This document shows positions 23,179-32,487 of a stretch of 64,000 nucleotides of DNA, in pieces. Position numbers and translations under genes: made by a program. Source of the stretch: Bowmanella denitrificans. GTDB lineage: Bacteria; Pseudomonadota; Gammaproteobacteria; Enterobacterales; Alteromonadaceae. The stretch spans positions 620,001-684,000 of the forward strand of contig NZ_BAAAEI010000006.1 in assembly GCF_039522935.1 (NCBI RefSeq). Direction: 5' to 3'. The notes under the pieces are model-generated. The model was given only the letters and a program-made list of their open reading frames with translations. It ran no database searches and was not told the origin of the DNA. Position 1 is the stretch's first letter. Each line of letters starts with the position of its first letter.

Positions 23179-26100
23179 ATGAATCTGACCCGAACCAGCG
23201 TAAAAAATCCGGCAGCCGTGCTGGTACTGGCAGCCTTACTCTGCCTGTTTGGCCTGCTGGCTGCCCTAAAACTGCCCATACAGCTAACACCCGACATAGA
23301 ACAGCCGCAAATCAGCATAGGCACGGGATGGCGCTCCGCCGCACCGGAAGAAATGGAATCGGTGATAATTGAACCTTTGGAAAACGCCGTCAAAAATGCG
23401 CCCGGGGTGATTGATGTGACCACCAGTGTCCAGCGCGGCTTTGGCAATATCACCTTAACCTATGATGTCGGTACAGATATGCAGCGGGCCATGCTGGAGG
23501 TGATCAACCGGCTTAATCAGGCACCGCCGCTGCCGTTGGATGCCTTTGAACCTGTTGTCTCAGCCGGTGGCGGGCAAAATGGTCCGAATGCCGCATCCTT
23601 ACTGGTGCGCACGGCACCAGGCAATGACGCCGAAGATATATCCCAGTACCAGCAGTTTATTGAAGATGTGGTAGAACCGCGTCTGGCCCGTATTCCCGGC
23701 GTCGCCCAGGTTAATCTTAACAGTCAACGTCCCAGAGAGCTGCGTATCAGCTTTGATCCCTACAAAGCAGCAGCACTGGGGATTGCCATAGGCGATATTA
23801 GTCGGGCCGTGGCCCGCTCCACCGATGTGTCTGGTGGTTTTGCTGATGTGGGAAGACGCCAGTACACCATACGTTTTGCCGGTCAGTATCAGGTCAGCGA
23901 CTTAGGTAACATGATCCTGGCCTATCGTAATGAACGGCCGGTCTATCTAAGTGATATTGCCAGCATCGAAGACACCCTGGTAGACAGGTTTGGCTTTACG
24001 CTTAGAAACGGCGCGCCGGCCTACTATATCACTATCAGCCGAGATAGCGACGCCAACACAGTCGCGCTACTGGACAATATCAATCTGGCCATTGATGAAC
24101 TCAATGCTGGCCCGTTGGCTGAGCGGGGATTGATGATCGATCTGAGTTTTGACTCCTCAGTACATATTCGCAATGCTCTGATTCTGGTCAAGAGCAACCT
24201 CGGCCTGGGGGTTTTGTTGGCCCTGGCAATACTTTGGTATTTCCTGCGCGGCTGGCGGGCCACCCTGATCATTGCCCTGACTATTCCGTTTTCCATTATG
24301 GTGGCGTTTCTGGCCCTTGGTATTCTGAATCGCTCTTTAAACGTAATATCCCTGGCGGGTATTGCTTTCGCAGTGGGGCTGGTACTGGATGCTGCCATCA
24401 TAGTGCAGGAAAATATTGTCAGGCTGCGCACCGAAGGTCTGGACAGCAAAAAGGCAGTACTGCGCGGCGCCGGGCAAGTCACCGGCGCGCTGTTTGCCTC
24501 CACTGCCACCAGCGTGGCCATCTTTCTGCCTATCCTGTTTATGCAGGGAGTGGAGGGGCAATTGTTTTCCGACCTGGCCCTGACCTTGTCGGTATCTGTG
24601 ATGGCCTCCATGCTGGGGGCCATCACAGTGCTTCCGCTGGCCAGCCACTACCTGCTTCGCGATTTGCCAGCGCAGGATAACCTGGCAAATTTGTGGCAAA
24701 AACTCAGCAACATGGTCATGCGCCTGACCAGCCATCAGGGCAAGCGACTGGCCTGGATTGGCGGCTTACTGGGCGCATCACTGGTAATAACGCTGAGTTT
24801 GCTCCCCAGAACCGACTTTATGCCACGCGCTCCCATTGATGGTTTCTTCTACGCCTTTAACCTGCCACCGGGCGGCAGTCTGAGTTTTCTGGAGGAAGAG
24901 CTGGCCAACCGGGTTAAACAACGCCTGGCGCCTTATCTGCAAGGAAGTAAACAACCCAAAATAAAGAGCTATAACTTCTATACCTTTGGACCCAGTGCCA
25001 GTGGTGGTTTTGTGTATGCCGACGATCCAACTCAGGTAGAAGAACTGATGCAGGTGGTCAGAACCCAGGTGCTTAACGATTTACCCGATACCCAGGTATT
25101 TATGTTCCGTGGTTCGATGATTAACGTGCAGGGTGGCGGTAACGGTCGTTCAATAAATATCGATCTGCAGGGACCGGATGTGGAAGCCCTGATGAATGCG
25201 GCCCAGACCGGCCTTGCTGCCATCAATCAACATATGCCTGGGGTGAGTGCCCAGCCGGTGCCAGGTTTGATGCTGGCAGAACCCGAACTGCGCCTGCTAC
25301 CGGATGACCGGCGTATTGCGCAGGCCGGGCTGGATCGCGGTGATGTGGCTAACATGGTCAGAGCCTTAAGCGGTGGATTGTTTATCGCTGAGTATTTCGA
25401 CGGCAACGACAGAATGAACCTTATTTTGCGGGGTGACAAATGGCAGACACCAGACGAGTTGTCAGCCATGCCAGTACACACGCCAAGAGCCGGGCTGCAA
25501 ACTCTGGGCGAACTGGCGCAGGTACAAAGAACGGTCGGACCGACACAACTGCGTCGGGTAAACGGTAAACGGACCGTCAGTATTATTCTGAATCCGCCGG
25601 AGAATCTGTCTCTGCAAGACGCCATGCAGCAACTGGACGAACATGTGTTGCCGGTTATTCGTCAGGCACTGCCACTGGATGCCAGCATACAGATCAGCGG
25701 CAATGCCAATGATATGCAGCAGGCCATTGTGGATATGGGCAAAAATTTCCTGCTCGCCATAGTAATCCTGTTCCTGCTGATGACCGCATTATTCCGCTCG
25801 GCTTATGACAGCCTGCTGGTACTGACGGTCATGCCGCTGGCGGTGGCGGGCGGGGTACTGGCACTGTGGCTGCTGAATCTGTTCACCTTCCAGTCATTGG
25901 ATCTGCTGACCATGATTGGCTTTATTATTCTGCTCGGTCTGGTGGTCAATAATGCCATCTTACTGGTAGATCAGACCCGTTTTGGTCAGCGTCAGGGCCT
26001 GCCCCTGACCGATGCTGTAGCGCAGGCCGTGCAAATCCGTGCCCGCCCGGTGTACATGAGTACCTTGACCAGCTTATTCGGCATGCTGCCATTGATGCTG

Positions 26101-26268
26101 GTGCCCGGGGTCGGCTCGGAGATTTACCGGGGCCTCGCCACAGTTATCGTCGGTGGCATGGCCTTTAGTGCCCTGTTTACTCTGATTTTACTGCCGGCAT
26201 TACTGCAACTTGGACAGGGGCAGCGCCAATCCCAACTTGACACCGTACAGCTTATTCAGGAGTCCTGA
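23179..26268 (+). CDS. RND-family efflux pump, inner-membrane permease (HAE1/AcrB type)
   Basis: I start at ATG 23179 (MNLTRTSVKNPAAVLVLAAL), the usual start of this family; a TTG 18 bp upstream is in frame but lacks support. The 1029 residues have the AcrB plan: helix 1, a large periplasmic loop, helices 2-6 ('LILVKSNLGLGVLLALAILW', then 'GIAFAVGLVLDAAIIVQENI' with the charged helix-4 region), a second loop and helices 7-12 ('IGFIILLGLVVNNAILLVDQ'). It is a proton-driven exporter; the substrate is unknown. The adaptor follows 1 bp later, and no outer-membrane factor is nearby. Confidence 0.93.
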   Translation: MNLTRTSVKNPAAVLVLAALLCLFGLLAALKLPIQLTPDIEQPQISIGTGWRSAAPEEMESVIIEPLENAVKNAPGVIDVTTSVQRGFGNITLTYDVGTDMQRAMLEVINRLNQAPPLPLDAFEPVVSAGGGQNGPNAASLLVRTAPGNDAEDISQYQQFIEDVVEPRLARIPGVAQVNLNSQRPRELRISFDPYKAAALGIAIGDISRAVARSTDVSGGFADVGRRQYTIRFAGQYQVSDLGNMILAYRNERPVYLSDIASIEDTLVDRFGFTLRNGAPAYYITISRDSDANTVALLDNINLAIDELNAGPLAERGLMIDLSFDSSVHIRNALILVKSNLGLGVLLALAILWYFLRGWRATLIIALTIPFSIMVAFLALGILNRSLNVISLAGIAFAVGLVLDAAIIVQENIVRLRTEGLDSKKAVLRGAGQVTGALFASTATSVAIFLPILFMQGVEGQLFSDLALTLSVSVMASMLGAITVLPLASHYLLRDLPAQDNLANLWQKLSNMVMRLTSHQGKRLAWIGGLLGASLVITLSLLPRTDFMPRAPIDGFFYAFNLPPGGSLSFLEEELANRVKQRLAPYLQGSKQPKIKSYNFYTFGPSASGGFVYADDPTQVEELMQVVRTQVLNDLPDTQVFMFRGSMINVQGGGNGRSINIDLQGPDVEALMNAAQTGLAAINQHMPGVSAQPVPGLMLAEPELRLLPDDRRIAQAGLDRGDVANMVRALSGGLFIAEYFDGNDRMNLILRGDKWQTPDELSAMPVHTPRAGLQTLGELAQVQRTVGPTQLRRVNGKRTVSIILNPPENLSLQDAMQQLDEHVLPVIRQALPLDASIQISGNANDMQQAIVDMGKNFLLAIVILFLLMTALFRSAYDSLLVLTVMPLAVAGGVLALWLLNLFTFQSLDLLTMIGFIILLGLVVNNAILLVDQTRFGQRQGLPLTDAVAQAVQIRARPVYMSTLTSLFGMLPLMLVPGVGSEIYRGLATVIVGGMAFSALFTLILLPALLQLGQGQRQSQLDTVQLIQES

Positions 26269-26269
26269 T

Positions 26270-27319
26270 ATGAAATTCCAGTCCACCTTAGTTACCCTTG
26301 TCCTGCTGAGCTGCCAAGGCGCCTTCGCTAATGAGCCACCACCGAGCCCGGTCAGGGTTGATGAGGTTAAGCAAAGTGAGTTTGCTCCAACCGTGGAATT
26401 GGTTGGTAGTATTTTCAGCCGCCACAATGTCAAACTGACCGCCGGTGTGGCGGGACGTCTGGAATGGGTGGCAGAGCCTGGCAGCGTATTGGCCAAGGGC
26501 GAAACGGTCGCGCAGATCGATCCCCTGCCCTTACGCTTGCAACAGGCCGAACAACAAGCGCAAATCAAACGCGCCACAATTAATCTGCATTACCTGCAGC
26601 GTGAACTGCAGCGTCTCCAGGAGCTACGTCAGACTAATAGCGCGTCGGCCTTTCAATTGGATCAAACTCAGTCCCAGTTCGAATTGGCTCAGGCTGACCT
26701 GGAAATTGCTAAACTACGCCTGGCGCAGATTGACGATCAGTTGTCCCGCACTAAAGTACCCGCGCCTTTTCAGGGGGTAGTCACAGACAGGCTGCGTGAA
26801 GCCGGTGGTGATGTCAATCGCAGCGAAGAACTGGTGACCATGCTGGATACCGAAAACCTGGAAGCGCGTATTTTTGTACCGGTTAAATACCTGGCATTTT
26901 TGCGCCAGAGTAAGTCGATTGTGCTCAAAGCCGGTGAACAACAGGTGGAAGCCTGGGTTAAGGCCATTATTCCCGCTGCTGATATGCAATCGCAGTCCTT
27001 TGAGTTACGCGTCAGTTTACCGGAACAAGCCAGTGAAACCTGGACCGCCGGACAACTGGTGACCGCCACCGTCCCCATACAATCACCCAGCCTGGCCCTT
27101 ACCGTGCACCGCGACGCCCTGATCCTGCGTCGGGATGGCACTTATGTGGTGCGTATCGATAAAGAAAACCGTGCGCACCGGGAAAAGATCGAAGTTGGTC
27201 AGGGCCAGAAAGAATGGGTCAGTATCAAACAGGGGCAACTAAAAGCCGGGGATAAAGTAGCCATACGCGGCGCAGAGCGCCTGCGCGACGGACAGCAGGT
27301 GCAAATCACCCAATCCTGA
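26270..27319 (+). CDS. RND efflux periplasmic adaptor (membrane fusion protein)
   Basis: The start at 26270 is chosen because AGGAG lies 7 nt upstream and it opens with a signal peptide (MKFQSTLVTLVLLSCQGAFA). The 349 residues show the HlyD/AcrA layout: biotinyl-lipoyl half 'LTAGVAGRLEWVAEPGSVLA', a helical hairpin rich in Gln and Leu (about 100-170), lipoyl half 'TKVPAPFQGVVTDRLREAGG', then beta-barrel domains. It links the permease just upstream to an outer-membrane channel encoded elsewhere. The gene order pump-then-adaptor is the reverse of acrAB. Confidence 0.92.
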   Translation: MKFQSTLVTLVLLSCQGAFANEPPPSPVRVDEVKQSEFAPTVELVGSIFSRHNVKLTAGVAGRLEWVAEPGSVLAKGETVAQIDPLPLRLQQAEQQAQIKRATINLHYLQRELQRLQELRQTNSASAFQLDQTQSQFELAQADLEIAKLRLAQIDDQLSRTKVPAPFQGVVTDRLREAGGDVNRSEELVTMLDTENLEARIFVPVKYLAFLRQSKSIVLKAGEQQVEAWVKAIIPAADMQSQSFELRVSLPEQASETWTAGQLVTATVPIQSPSLALTVHRDALILRRDGTYVVRIDKENRAHREKIEVGQGQKEWVSIKQGQLKAGDKVAIRGAERLRDGQQVQITQS

Positions 27320-27382
27320 TTCTCAAGGCTGGCTATTTTGCGCTAAGCTAATGGCCTTTGTGCGCAGTAAAACAGGGACTTG

Positions 27383-29836
27383 ATGAAAACGGCGCTGAAT
27401 GTTGTTGTCTGGACATTATTGGCACTGCTTGTCTGTGTGGCGGGACTTTGGTGGTTTCGCCAGCCTTTGGCCTTACAGCTGGCCAATCACTATCTGGCCC
27501 CCCATAAAGTACAGCTAAGCTGCCTGCAATGGGATTTACACCTGCAAACCAATCTGGATTGGCAGGTTTCGGCCCGCAGTGTATGTGTTCAAGGTCCGGG
27601 CTTTAGCGCCGAAGCGGCAAATGCACTATTCGATTTGTCTCAGTTGCAGGTGGCCAGCCTGCAACTTGTGCACCAGCCAGACAATGCCGCCACCCACAGT
27701 AAGGAAAATCAACCTGTCAGCTGGCAGCTCCCTGACTTGCCAGCGATTAGCATCGATAAGTTACAACTGCAAAGCCCGTTGCTTCGCCAACCTTTGGAAA
27801 TGGCCGTTCGCTATCAACAGGGCAATCTGCAATTAAACGGCCCATGGCAGGCAGATATTGCCCTTAAAGACAACCAAGCCGAGTTACAACTGAATTGGAG
27901 ACTGGCAGATTTAGCCAACTATTTACGCTTACCAGAAGCGCTTCCCGCAGCGCTGCTCGACAGTCCCATACACACACAAGCCAGTTTTGATGGCCAGAAC
28001 CTGGTTGCCACCAACCAAATAGCAACGCAGTTCTCCTACCTTTTAGAGGCGTTGGAATGTCAGATGCCAATTGCTGTAACGGGTGAACTGGCCTTACGCC
28101 TGGATACCACGATGCTGCAAGCTGATATGGACCTCAGTGCCCTGCCAATTAAGCTGAATTTACAGCACTGCCCAATACCCAATCCAGCGGCAGAACTGTA
28201 TAAGCCTGCACAAATAACAATTAACTTGCCAGACATCGCCAAAGTTAACCTGCAAAGCCTGAAGCTTGCCAGTGCAGAGGTGCAATTCACCGGTAAAACG
28301 CAGGGCCTGCTGACGTTAAATCATATTGATTGGCAGACAGATAAGCCGCTGACCGCCAGTTATCAGCTTAACAGCATACTGGTACCGGCCCAGCCCTCAG
28401 AACAGTGGTTCCCGCTGGCCCTGCAGGGTATTGGGCAAATTCACCTGAGCGTGGATAGCCAGGTACCAGACTATCAGCTGTCAGGACAGGAATGGCAACT
28501 GAGTGCAGATAGTTGGCGTGTCGAGGATTGGCAGGCCGACAAGCTTCAGCTCAACAGCCAATTCACGCTGGATAGCAAGGCGGGCCTACAGGCCGAACTG
28601 AAGGTTAAGGCGGCACAGGCTTTGAATAAAGATATCCGGCTGGGCGCAATAAAAACCACAATTAGTCTGGCATCACAAGATCTCAAAAATGTCACAGGCA
28701 AAACGGATTTGAGTCTGGATAATCTGGCAAGCGCAGATGGCAAAATTACTGGCCTGATGCACCAGCATCAGTTCAATGTTCAGCAAGGGCTGGTCACAAT
28801 CCTTGGTAACACTAAACTGAAAAAACTGGATGTCCAAAAATGGCAGCTTAATGAGTTGGCTTTCAAACATGAATTGTTCATGCCTTTGAGCGAGCCGTTG
28901 CAGGGCCGCTCAGTACATCAATGGCAACTGCCTTCGGGTCTGCATGGCCAGGTTAATCAGGAGCAGAACAGGTTTAATCTGACCCTGCCTGCGCAAAGCA
29001 GCAATAAATTCACCCCGTTGCTTAAACCGCTGCTGCCACAATTGGCCTTGACGGCCGGTCAATTGGCCGCCAGCGCCGAGTATGCGCTGGACACAGGTAA
29101 ACTGAATGCCAATATTGACGTTTCAACCTTATCACTTAGCTATCAGGACTATCAGGTTGAAGATATCAGTGTTAACAGCGACATCAGTTGGTATTCAGGT
29201 AACCTTCATCTGGCCCCCGCTACTCTGAGCATCAAGTCGGTAAATGTAGGCCTGCCCATTACAGATATCAGCGCCCAACTTGGCACAGATGCCAAAGGGC
29301 CGGTGCTAAGCGGATTAAATGGCAAATTGCTAAGTGGCGAATTTTCCCTGCCGCAGCTGCGCCTGGATAACAAGCCACAGCAAATGACCCTGGCGCTACG
29401 CCATCTTGATGCCGGTGAACTGGCTAAGTTGGGCAAAGATTCAGGCATAGAAGTGCGTGGCAAGGTGGGAGCTGATGTCCCCATCAAACTGGATGGCAAA
29501 CTGGTAGAAGTAAAAGACGGCAAGTTATATAACGAAGGTCCAGCTAAATTGCTGATTTATGACAATGCAGCCTTTGACAGCCTGCTGGCCAGTCAGCCCA
29601 ACCTGGCCCCCAGTTTATCGGCATTGAAGAACATGGATATTTCGTCACTGACCAGTACAGTGAACCTGAAACCTGATGGTTGGTTACTTTTAGATATGAA
29701 GATAAAGGGCCACAATCCTGGCAAGAAACAGGATGTAAATTTTAACTATACCCATGAAGAGAACCTCTTTACCCTGTTAAGGGCCCTGCAGTTAGGGGAT
29801 GAGGTACAGAAAAAAGTGCAAGAAAAAGTCAAATGA
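27383..29836 (+). CDS. ydbH: YdbH-type AsmA-like inner-membrane protein
   Basis: The ATG at 27383 follows AGGGA. The 817 residues begin with one membrane helix (VVVWTLLALLVCVAGLWWF), followed by a long periplasmic region of repeated beta-strand-like segments typical of AsmA/TamB-like bridges, ending 'LFTLLRALQLGDEVQKKVQE'. In E. coli YdbH is one of three partly redundant AsmA-like proteins (with TamB and YhdP) that move phospholipids to the outer membrane. The ynbE and ydbL genes follow directly, as in E. coli, and this order is the main basis for the name. Confidence 0.88.
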   Translation: MKTALNVVVWTLLALLVCVAGLWWFRQPLALQLANHYLAPHKVQLSCLQWDLHLQTNLDWQVSARSVCVQGPGFSAEAANALFDLSQLQVASLQLVHQPDNAATHSKENQPVSWQLPDLPAISIDKLQLQSPLLRQPLEMAVRYQQGNLQLNGPWQADIALKDNQAELQLNWRLADLANYLRLPEALPAALLDSPIHTQASFDGQNLVATNQIATQFSYLLEALECQMPIAVTGELALRLDTTMLQADMDLSALPIKLNLQHCPIPNPAAELYKPAQITINLPDIAKVNLQSLKLASAEVQFTGKTQGLLTLNHIDWQTDKPLTASYQLNSILVPAQPSEQWFPLALQGIGQIHLSVDSQVPDYQLSGQEWQLSADSWRVEDWQADKLQLNSQFTLDSKAGLQAELKVKAAQALNKDIRLGAIKTTISLASQDLKNVTGKTDLSLDNLASADGKITGLMHQHQFNVQQGLVTILGNTKLKKLDVQKWQLNELAFKHELFMPLSEPLQGRSVHQWQLPSGLHGQVNQEQNRFNLTLPAQSSNKFTPLLKPLLPQLALTAGQLAASAEYALDTGKLNANIDVSTLSLSYQDYQVEDISVNSDISWYSGNLHLAPATLSIKSVNVGLPITDISAQLGTDAKGPVLSGLNGKLLSGEFSLPQLRLDNKPQQMTLALRHLDAGELAKLGKDSGIEVRGKVGADVPIKLDGKLVEVKDGKLYNEGPAKLLIYDNAAFDSLLASQPNLAPSLSALKNMDISSLTSTVNLKPDGWLLLDMKIKGHNPGKKQDVNFNYTHEENLFTLLRALQLGDEVQKKVQEKVK

Positions 29837-29846
29837 GGAAAACGCT

Positions 29847-30026
29847 GTGAGAAGCCTATTGTTACTGTCAGCCTTGCTATCACTTGGCGCCTGCACCCAC
29901 AGGGTACAGGTGGAAACCAAGGAACCTATTACCATCAATCTTAATGTCAAGGTCGACCATGAGATCCGCGTTAAGGTTGATAAAGAGCTGGACAGCCTGT
30001 TCAGCGAAGACAGCGAATTATTCTAA
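29847..30026 (+). CDS. ynbE: YnbE-type outer-membrane lipoprotein
   Basis: The GTG at 29847 is preceded by GAGGA with 7-nt spacing; an upstream in-frame start inside ydbH would add a basic stretch with no sense. The 59-residue precursor has a lipobox 'LGAC' and a mature part with alternating hydrophobic residues ('PITINLNVKVDHEIRVKV'), suited to completing a beta-strand edge. In E. coli YnbE is reported to pair with the C-terminus of YdbH at the outer membrane. Confidence 0.85.
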   Translation: MRSLLLLSALLSLGACTHRVQVETKEPITINLNVKVDHEIRVKVDKELDSLFSEDSELF

Positions 30027-30036
30027 GGAGATTCTG

Positions 30037-30360
30037 ATGAAAAACAGACTATTATCTGCCCTGTTCGCGCTGCCCCTGTTGCTGAGCTTGCCAGCCCTGG
30101 CGATAGAACTGGACGAAGCTAAAGACAAGGGCCTGGTGGGTGAACAAACCGACGGCTACCTGGGGATAGTCAAAAGTGCCCCGCAAGTGCCTGAGCTGGT
30201 GCAGGATGTCAACAGCAAACGCAAAGCCAAGTATCAGGAGCTGGCGCAAAAAAATGGCATTGCCCTTTCACAAGTGGAAGCCCTGGCCGGTAAAAAAGCC
30301 GTTGAAAAAACTCAACCTGGGCATTACATATTGCTTGATGGTCAATGGGTTAAGAAATAA
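30037..30360 (+). CDS. ydbL: YdbL family protein (DUF1318)
   Basis: 107 residues with a signal peptide (cleavage after 'PALA') and the DUF1318 body 'ELDEAKDKGLVGEQTDGYLG'. The start has AAGGAG 7 nt upstream. YdbL is a periplasmic partner of the YdbH-YnbE pair, thought to tune their assembly. A terminator follows within 35 bp, closing the three-gene operon. Confidence 0.88.
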   Translation: MKNRLLSALFALPLLLSLPALAIELDEAKDKGLVGEQTDGYLGIVKSAPQVPELVQDVNSKRKAKYQELAQKNGIALSQVEALAGKKAVEKTQPGHYILLDGQWVKK

Positions 30361-30392
30361 TCCAACACATTTTTCCTAACGCCAAGTCAGCC

Positions 30393-30420
30393 CGGCCAGT
30401 TATACTGGCCGTGTTTTTTT
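30393..30420 (+). terminator. Rho-independent terminator after ydbL
   Basis: CGGCCAGT/ACTGGCCG stem with a short loop followed by TGTTTTTTT. It isolates ydbH-ynbE-ydbL from the terC-family gene, whose ATG is only 13 bp further on. Confidence 0.88.
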
Positions 30421-30432
30421 GCAGGAGCCACT

Positions 30433-31176
30433 ATGTTTGAATGGATCGCCAGCCCCGAAGCCTGGATTGCCCTGGGCACCCTGATGGCCCTGGAAATCGT
30501 CCTTGGCATCGACAATATCATTTTTATTTCCATTCTGGTCGGCAGATTACCCCCAGAGCAACGAGACAAAGCACGTAAGCTGGGCATCGCCCTGGCAATG
30601 CTGACCCGCCTGGCGTTGCTGTTTTCCATTACCTGGGTGATGGGCCTGACCGACGCCTGGTTCAGTGTTCTGGGCAATGAGATTTCCGGACGGGATGTGA
30701 TTTTAATTTTAGGTGGCCTGTTCCTGCTGGCAAAATCCACCCATGAAATTCACAACAGTCTGGAAGGGGATGCACAAGAGGGACAAGGCAGTGCCGCTGC
30801 CAGTTTTGGCGCCATTTTGGTACAAATTGCCATTTTGGATCTGGTGTTTTCGCTGGACTCGGTGATCACCGCCGTGGGCCTGGTGTCTCACCTGTCCATT
30901 ATGGTGATTGCCGTGGTGGCCTCGGTTTTGGTCATGTTGTTTGCTGCCAAATCCATCGGTGAGTTTGTCGACGCCCACCCCACCATTAAAATGCTGGCAC
31001 TCTCTTTCCTGATAATGGTGGGCTTTACCCTGGTTATCGAAGGATTCGATGTGCATGTGCCAAAAGGGTATATCTACTTCGCCATGGCATTTTCGGTGGC
31101 AGTGGAAGTGCTGAATATTCGGATACGCAAGCGCCAGCAGGCTAACAAAGTAAAACTTAATAAATCAATCAGCTAA
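30433..31176 (+). CDS. TerC-family integral membrane protein (YgdQ-like)
   Basis: 247 residues with about seven membrane helices. It has the TerC-family acidic motifs 'EIVLGIDNIIFISIL' and 'LDLVFSLDSVITAVG', whose Asp and Glu residues are thought to bind metal. The E. coli relatives YgdQ and YoaE are of similar type. Some TerC-family members export manganese and protect secreted metalloproteins; which ion this one handles cannot be read here. AGGAG before the ATG supports the start. Confidence 0.9.
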   Translation: MFEWIASPEAWIALGTLMALEIVLGIDNIIFISILVGRLPPEQRDKARKLGIALAMLTRLALLFSITWVMGLTDAWFSVLGNEISGRDVILILGGLFLLAKSTHEIHNSLEGDAQEGQGSAAASFGAILVQIAILDLVFSLDSVITAVGLVSHLSIMVIAVVASVLVMLFAAKSIGEFVDAHPTIKMLALSFLIMVGFTLVIEGFDVHVPKGYIYFAMAFSVAVEVLNIRIRKRQQANKVKLNKSIS

Positions 31177-31186
31177 CGGGAAGCCG

Positions 31187-31717
31187 ATGCAAACCAAATT
31201 TTTAATACTGTTGTTGTTACTGGTGCTGTTTTTTGTCAGCCGCGCCGGTATTCAGTTATTTATCCAAAAAGTGGTGGAAATGAAAGATGCCCCACTGACC
31301 CGCAAGGCCATGATTAAGAAGTTTCTGAACACCGCTCATCTGGCGGTGTTCCTGTTTGCAGCGTTGGTGACCATGGGCATTGATTATGCCAATCTGATGG
31401 TGTTTTTATCCTCCACCTTCGCCATCCTGGGCGTGGCGCTGGTTGCCCAGTGGTCGATTCTGGCCAATATCACCGCCGGCATTCTGATCTTCTTCAATTT
31501 CCCCTATCGGGTTGGCGACCGCATTATGATCGTCAATAAAGATTTTGATATGTCGGGCGTAATTGAGGAAATTACCACCTTTCATGTACTGATTCGCCGC
31601 GACCAGGGTGAGCTGATTACCTACCCCAACAGCCTGATTTTACAAACCCCGGTGATTAAACTGCCCGAACACGCCAAATCTTTACCGCAAAAAGCCGAGC
31701 AACTGGAGTCTGATTAA
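31187..31717 (+). CDS. Small MscS-family mechanosensitive channel protein
   Basis: At 176 residues this is a minimal MscS relative: an N-terminal helix, two or three more helices with the pore-lining glycine/alanine-rich segment 'FAILGVALVAQWSILANITA', and the MscS beta domain 'FFNFPYRVGDRIMIV…GVIEEITTFHVLIR'. The large C-terminal cage of MscS is missing. It likely opens on membrane tension. It is 10 bp after the terC-family gene and overlaps map by 1 bp. Confidence 0.85.
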   Translation: MQTKFLILLLLLVLFFVSRAGIQLFIQKVVEMKDAPLTRKAMIKKFLNTAHLAVFLFAALVTMGIDYANLMVFLSSTFAILGVALVAQWSILANITAGILIFFNFPYRVGDRIMIVNKDFDMSGVIEEITTFHVLIRRDQGELITYPNSLILQTPVIKLPEHAKSLPQKAEQLESD

Positions 31718-32487
31718 TGTCAATCGTTCTGAAAACCCCGGAACAACTTGAACTGATGCGCCACTCAGGCCAGCTTCTGGCGGGCGTATTTGCGATGCTG
31801 GATGATTATGTGCAGGCCGGGATCAGTACCATGGACATCAACAATAAAGTCGAAGACTTTATTATTAATGAACTAAAGGCACGCCCGGCCAGTAAAGGCC
31901 AGTATGACTATCCCTATGTTCTGAACTGCTCTATCAATGAGGTCGTTTGCCATGGTATGCCCAAGGCCACGCAGAAGCTGAAAAAGGGCGACATTGTTAA
32001 TCTGGATATCACCCTGGAGAAAAATGGTTTTGTGGCCGATTCCAGTAAGATGTATATGATTGGTCAGGTTACCCCATTGGCAAAGCGTTTGGTGGAAACC
32101 ACCTATCAGGCCATGTGGGCCGGTATTCACACTGTCAAACCCGGTGCGACTCTGGGTGACGTCGGTCACGCCATTCAGAAAACAGCCGAAGCGGCAGGTT
32201 ATTCCGTGGTGCGGGACTATTGTGGCCATGGCATTGGCGAAGAAATGCATGAAGGACCACAGGTGCTGCATTATGGCGAGCCTGGAACCGGGGTTGAATT
32301 GGTGCCGGGCATGACCTTTACCATTGAGCCGATGATCAATCAGGGCGGTTATCGCACCAAAACCAAAAAAGATGGCTGGACGGTGGTGACCCGTGACGGC
32401 AAGTTGTCTGCCCAGTGGGAGCATACTGTCGCCGTCACAGACAGCGGCGTGGAAATACTAACCTTGCGAGCGGAGGAACAACCATGA
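31717..32487 (+). CDS. map: Methionine aminopeptidase, type I
   Basis: 256 residues. The metal-binding residues of the pita-bread fold are in 'DIVNLDITLEKNGFVADSS', 'GHGIGEEMHEGPQV', 'FTIEPMIN' and 'WEHTVAVT'. It removes N-terminal Met from new proteins. It is not next to rpsB here, so it may be a second, accessory copy; the genome's other map would lie elsewhere. Translation is coupled to both neighbours (TAATG upstream, ATGA downstream). Confidence 0.93.
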   Translation: MSIVLKTPEQLELMRHSGQLLAGVFAMLDDYVQAGISTMDINNKVEDFIINELKARPASKGQYDYPYVLNCSINEVVCHGMPKATQKLKKGDIVNLDITLEKNGFVADSSKMYMIGQVTPLAKRLVETTYQAMWAGIHTVKPGATLGDVGHAIQKTAEAAGYSVVRDYCGHGIGEEMHEGPQVLHYGEPGTGVELVPGMTFTIEPMINQGGYRTKTKKDGWTVVTRDGKLSAQWEHTVAVTDSGVEILTLRAEEQP

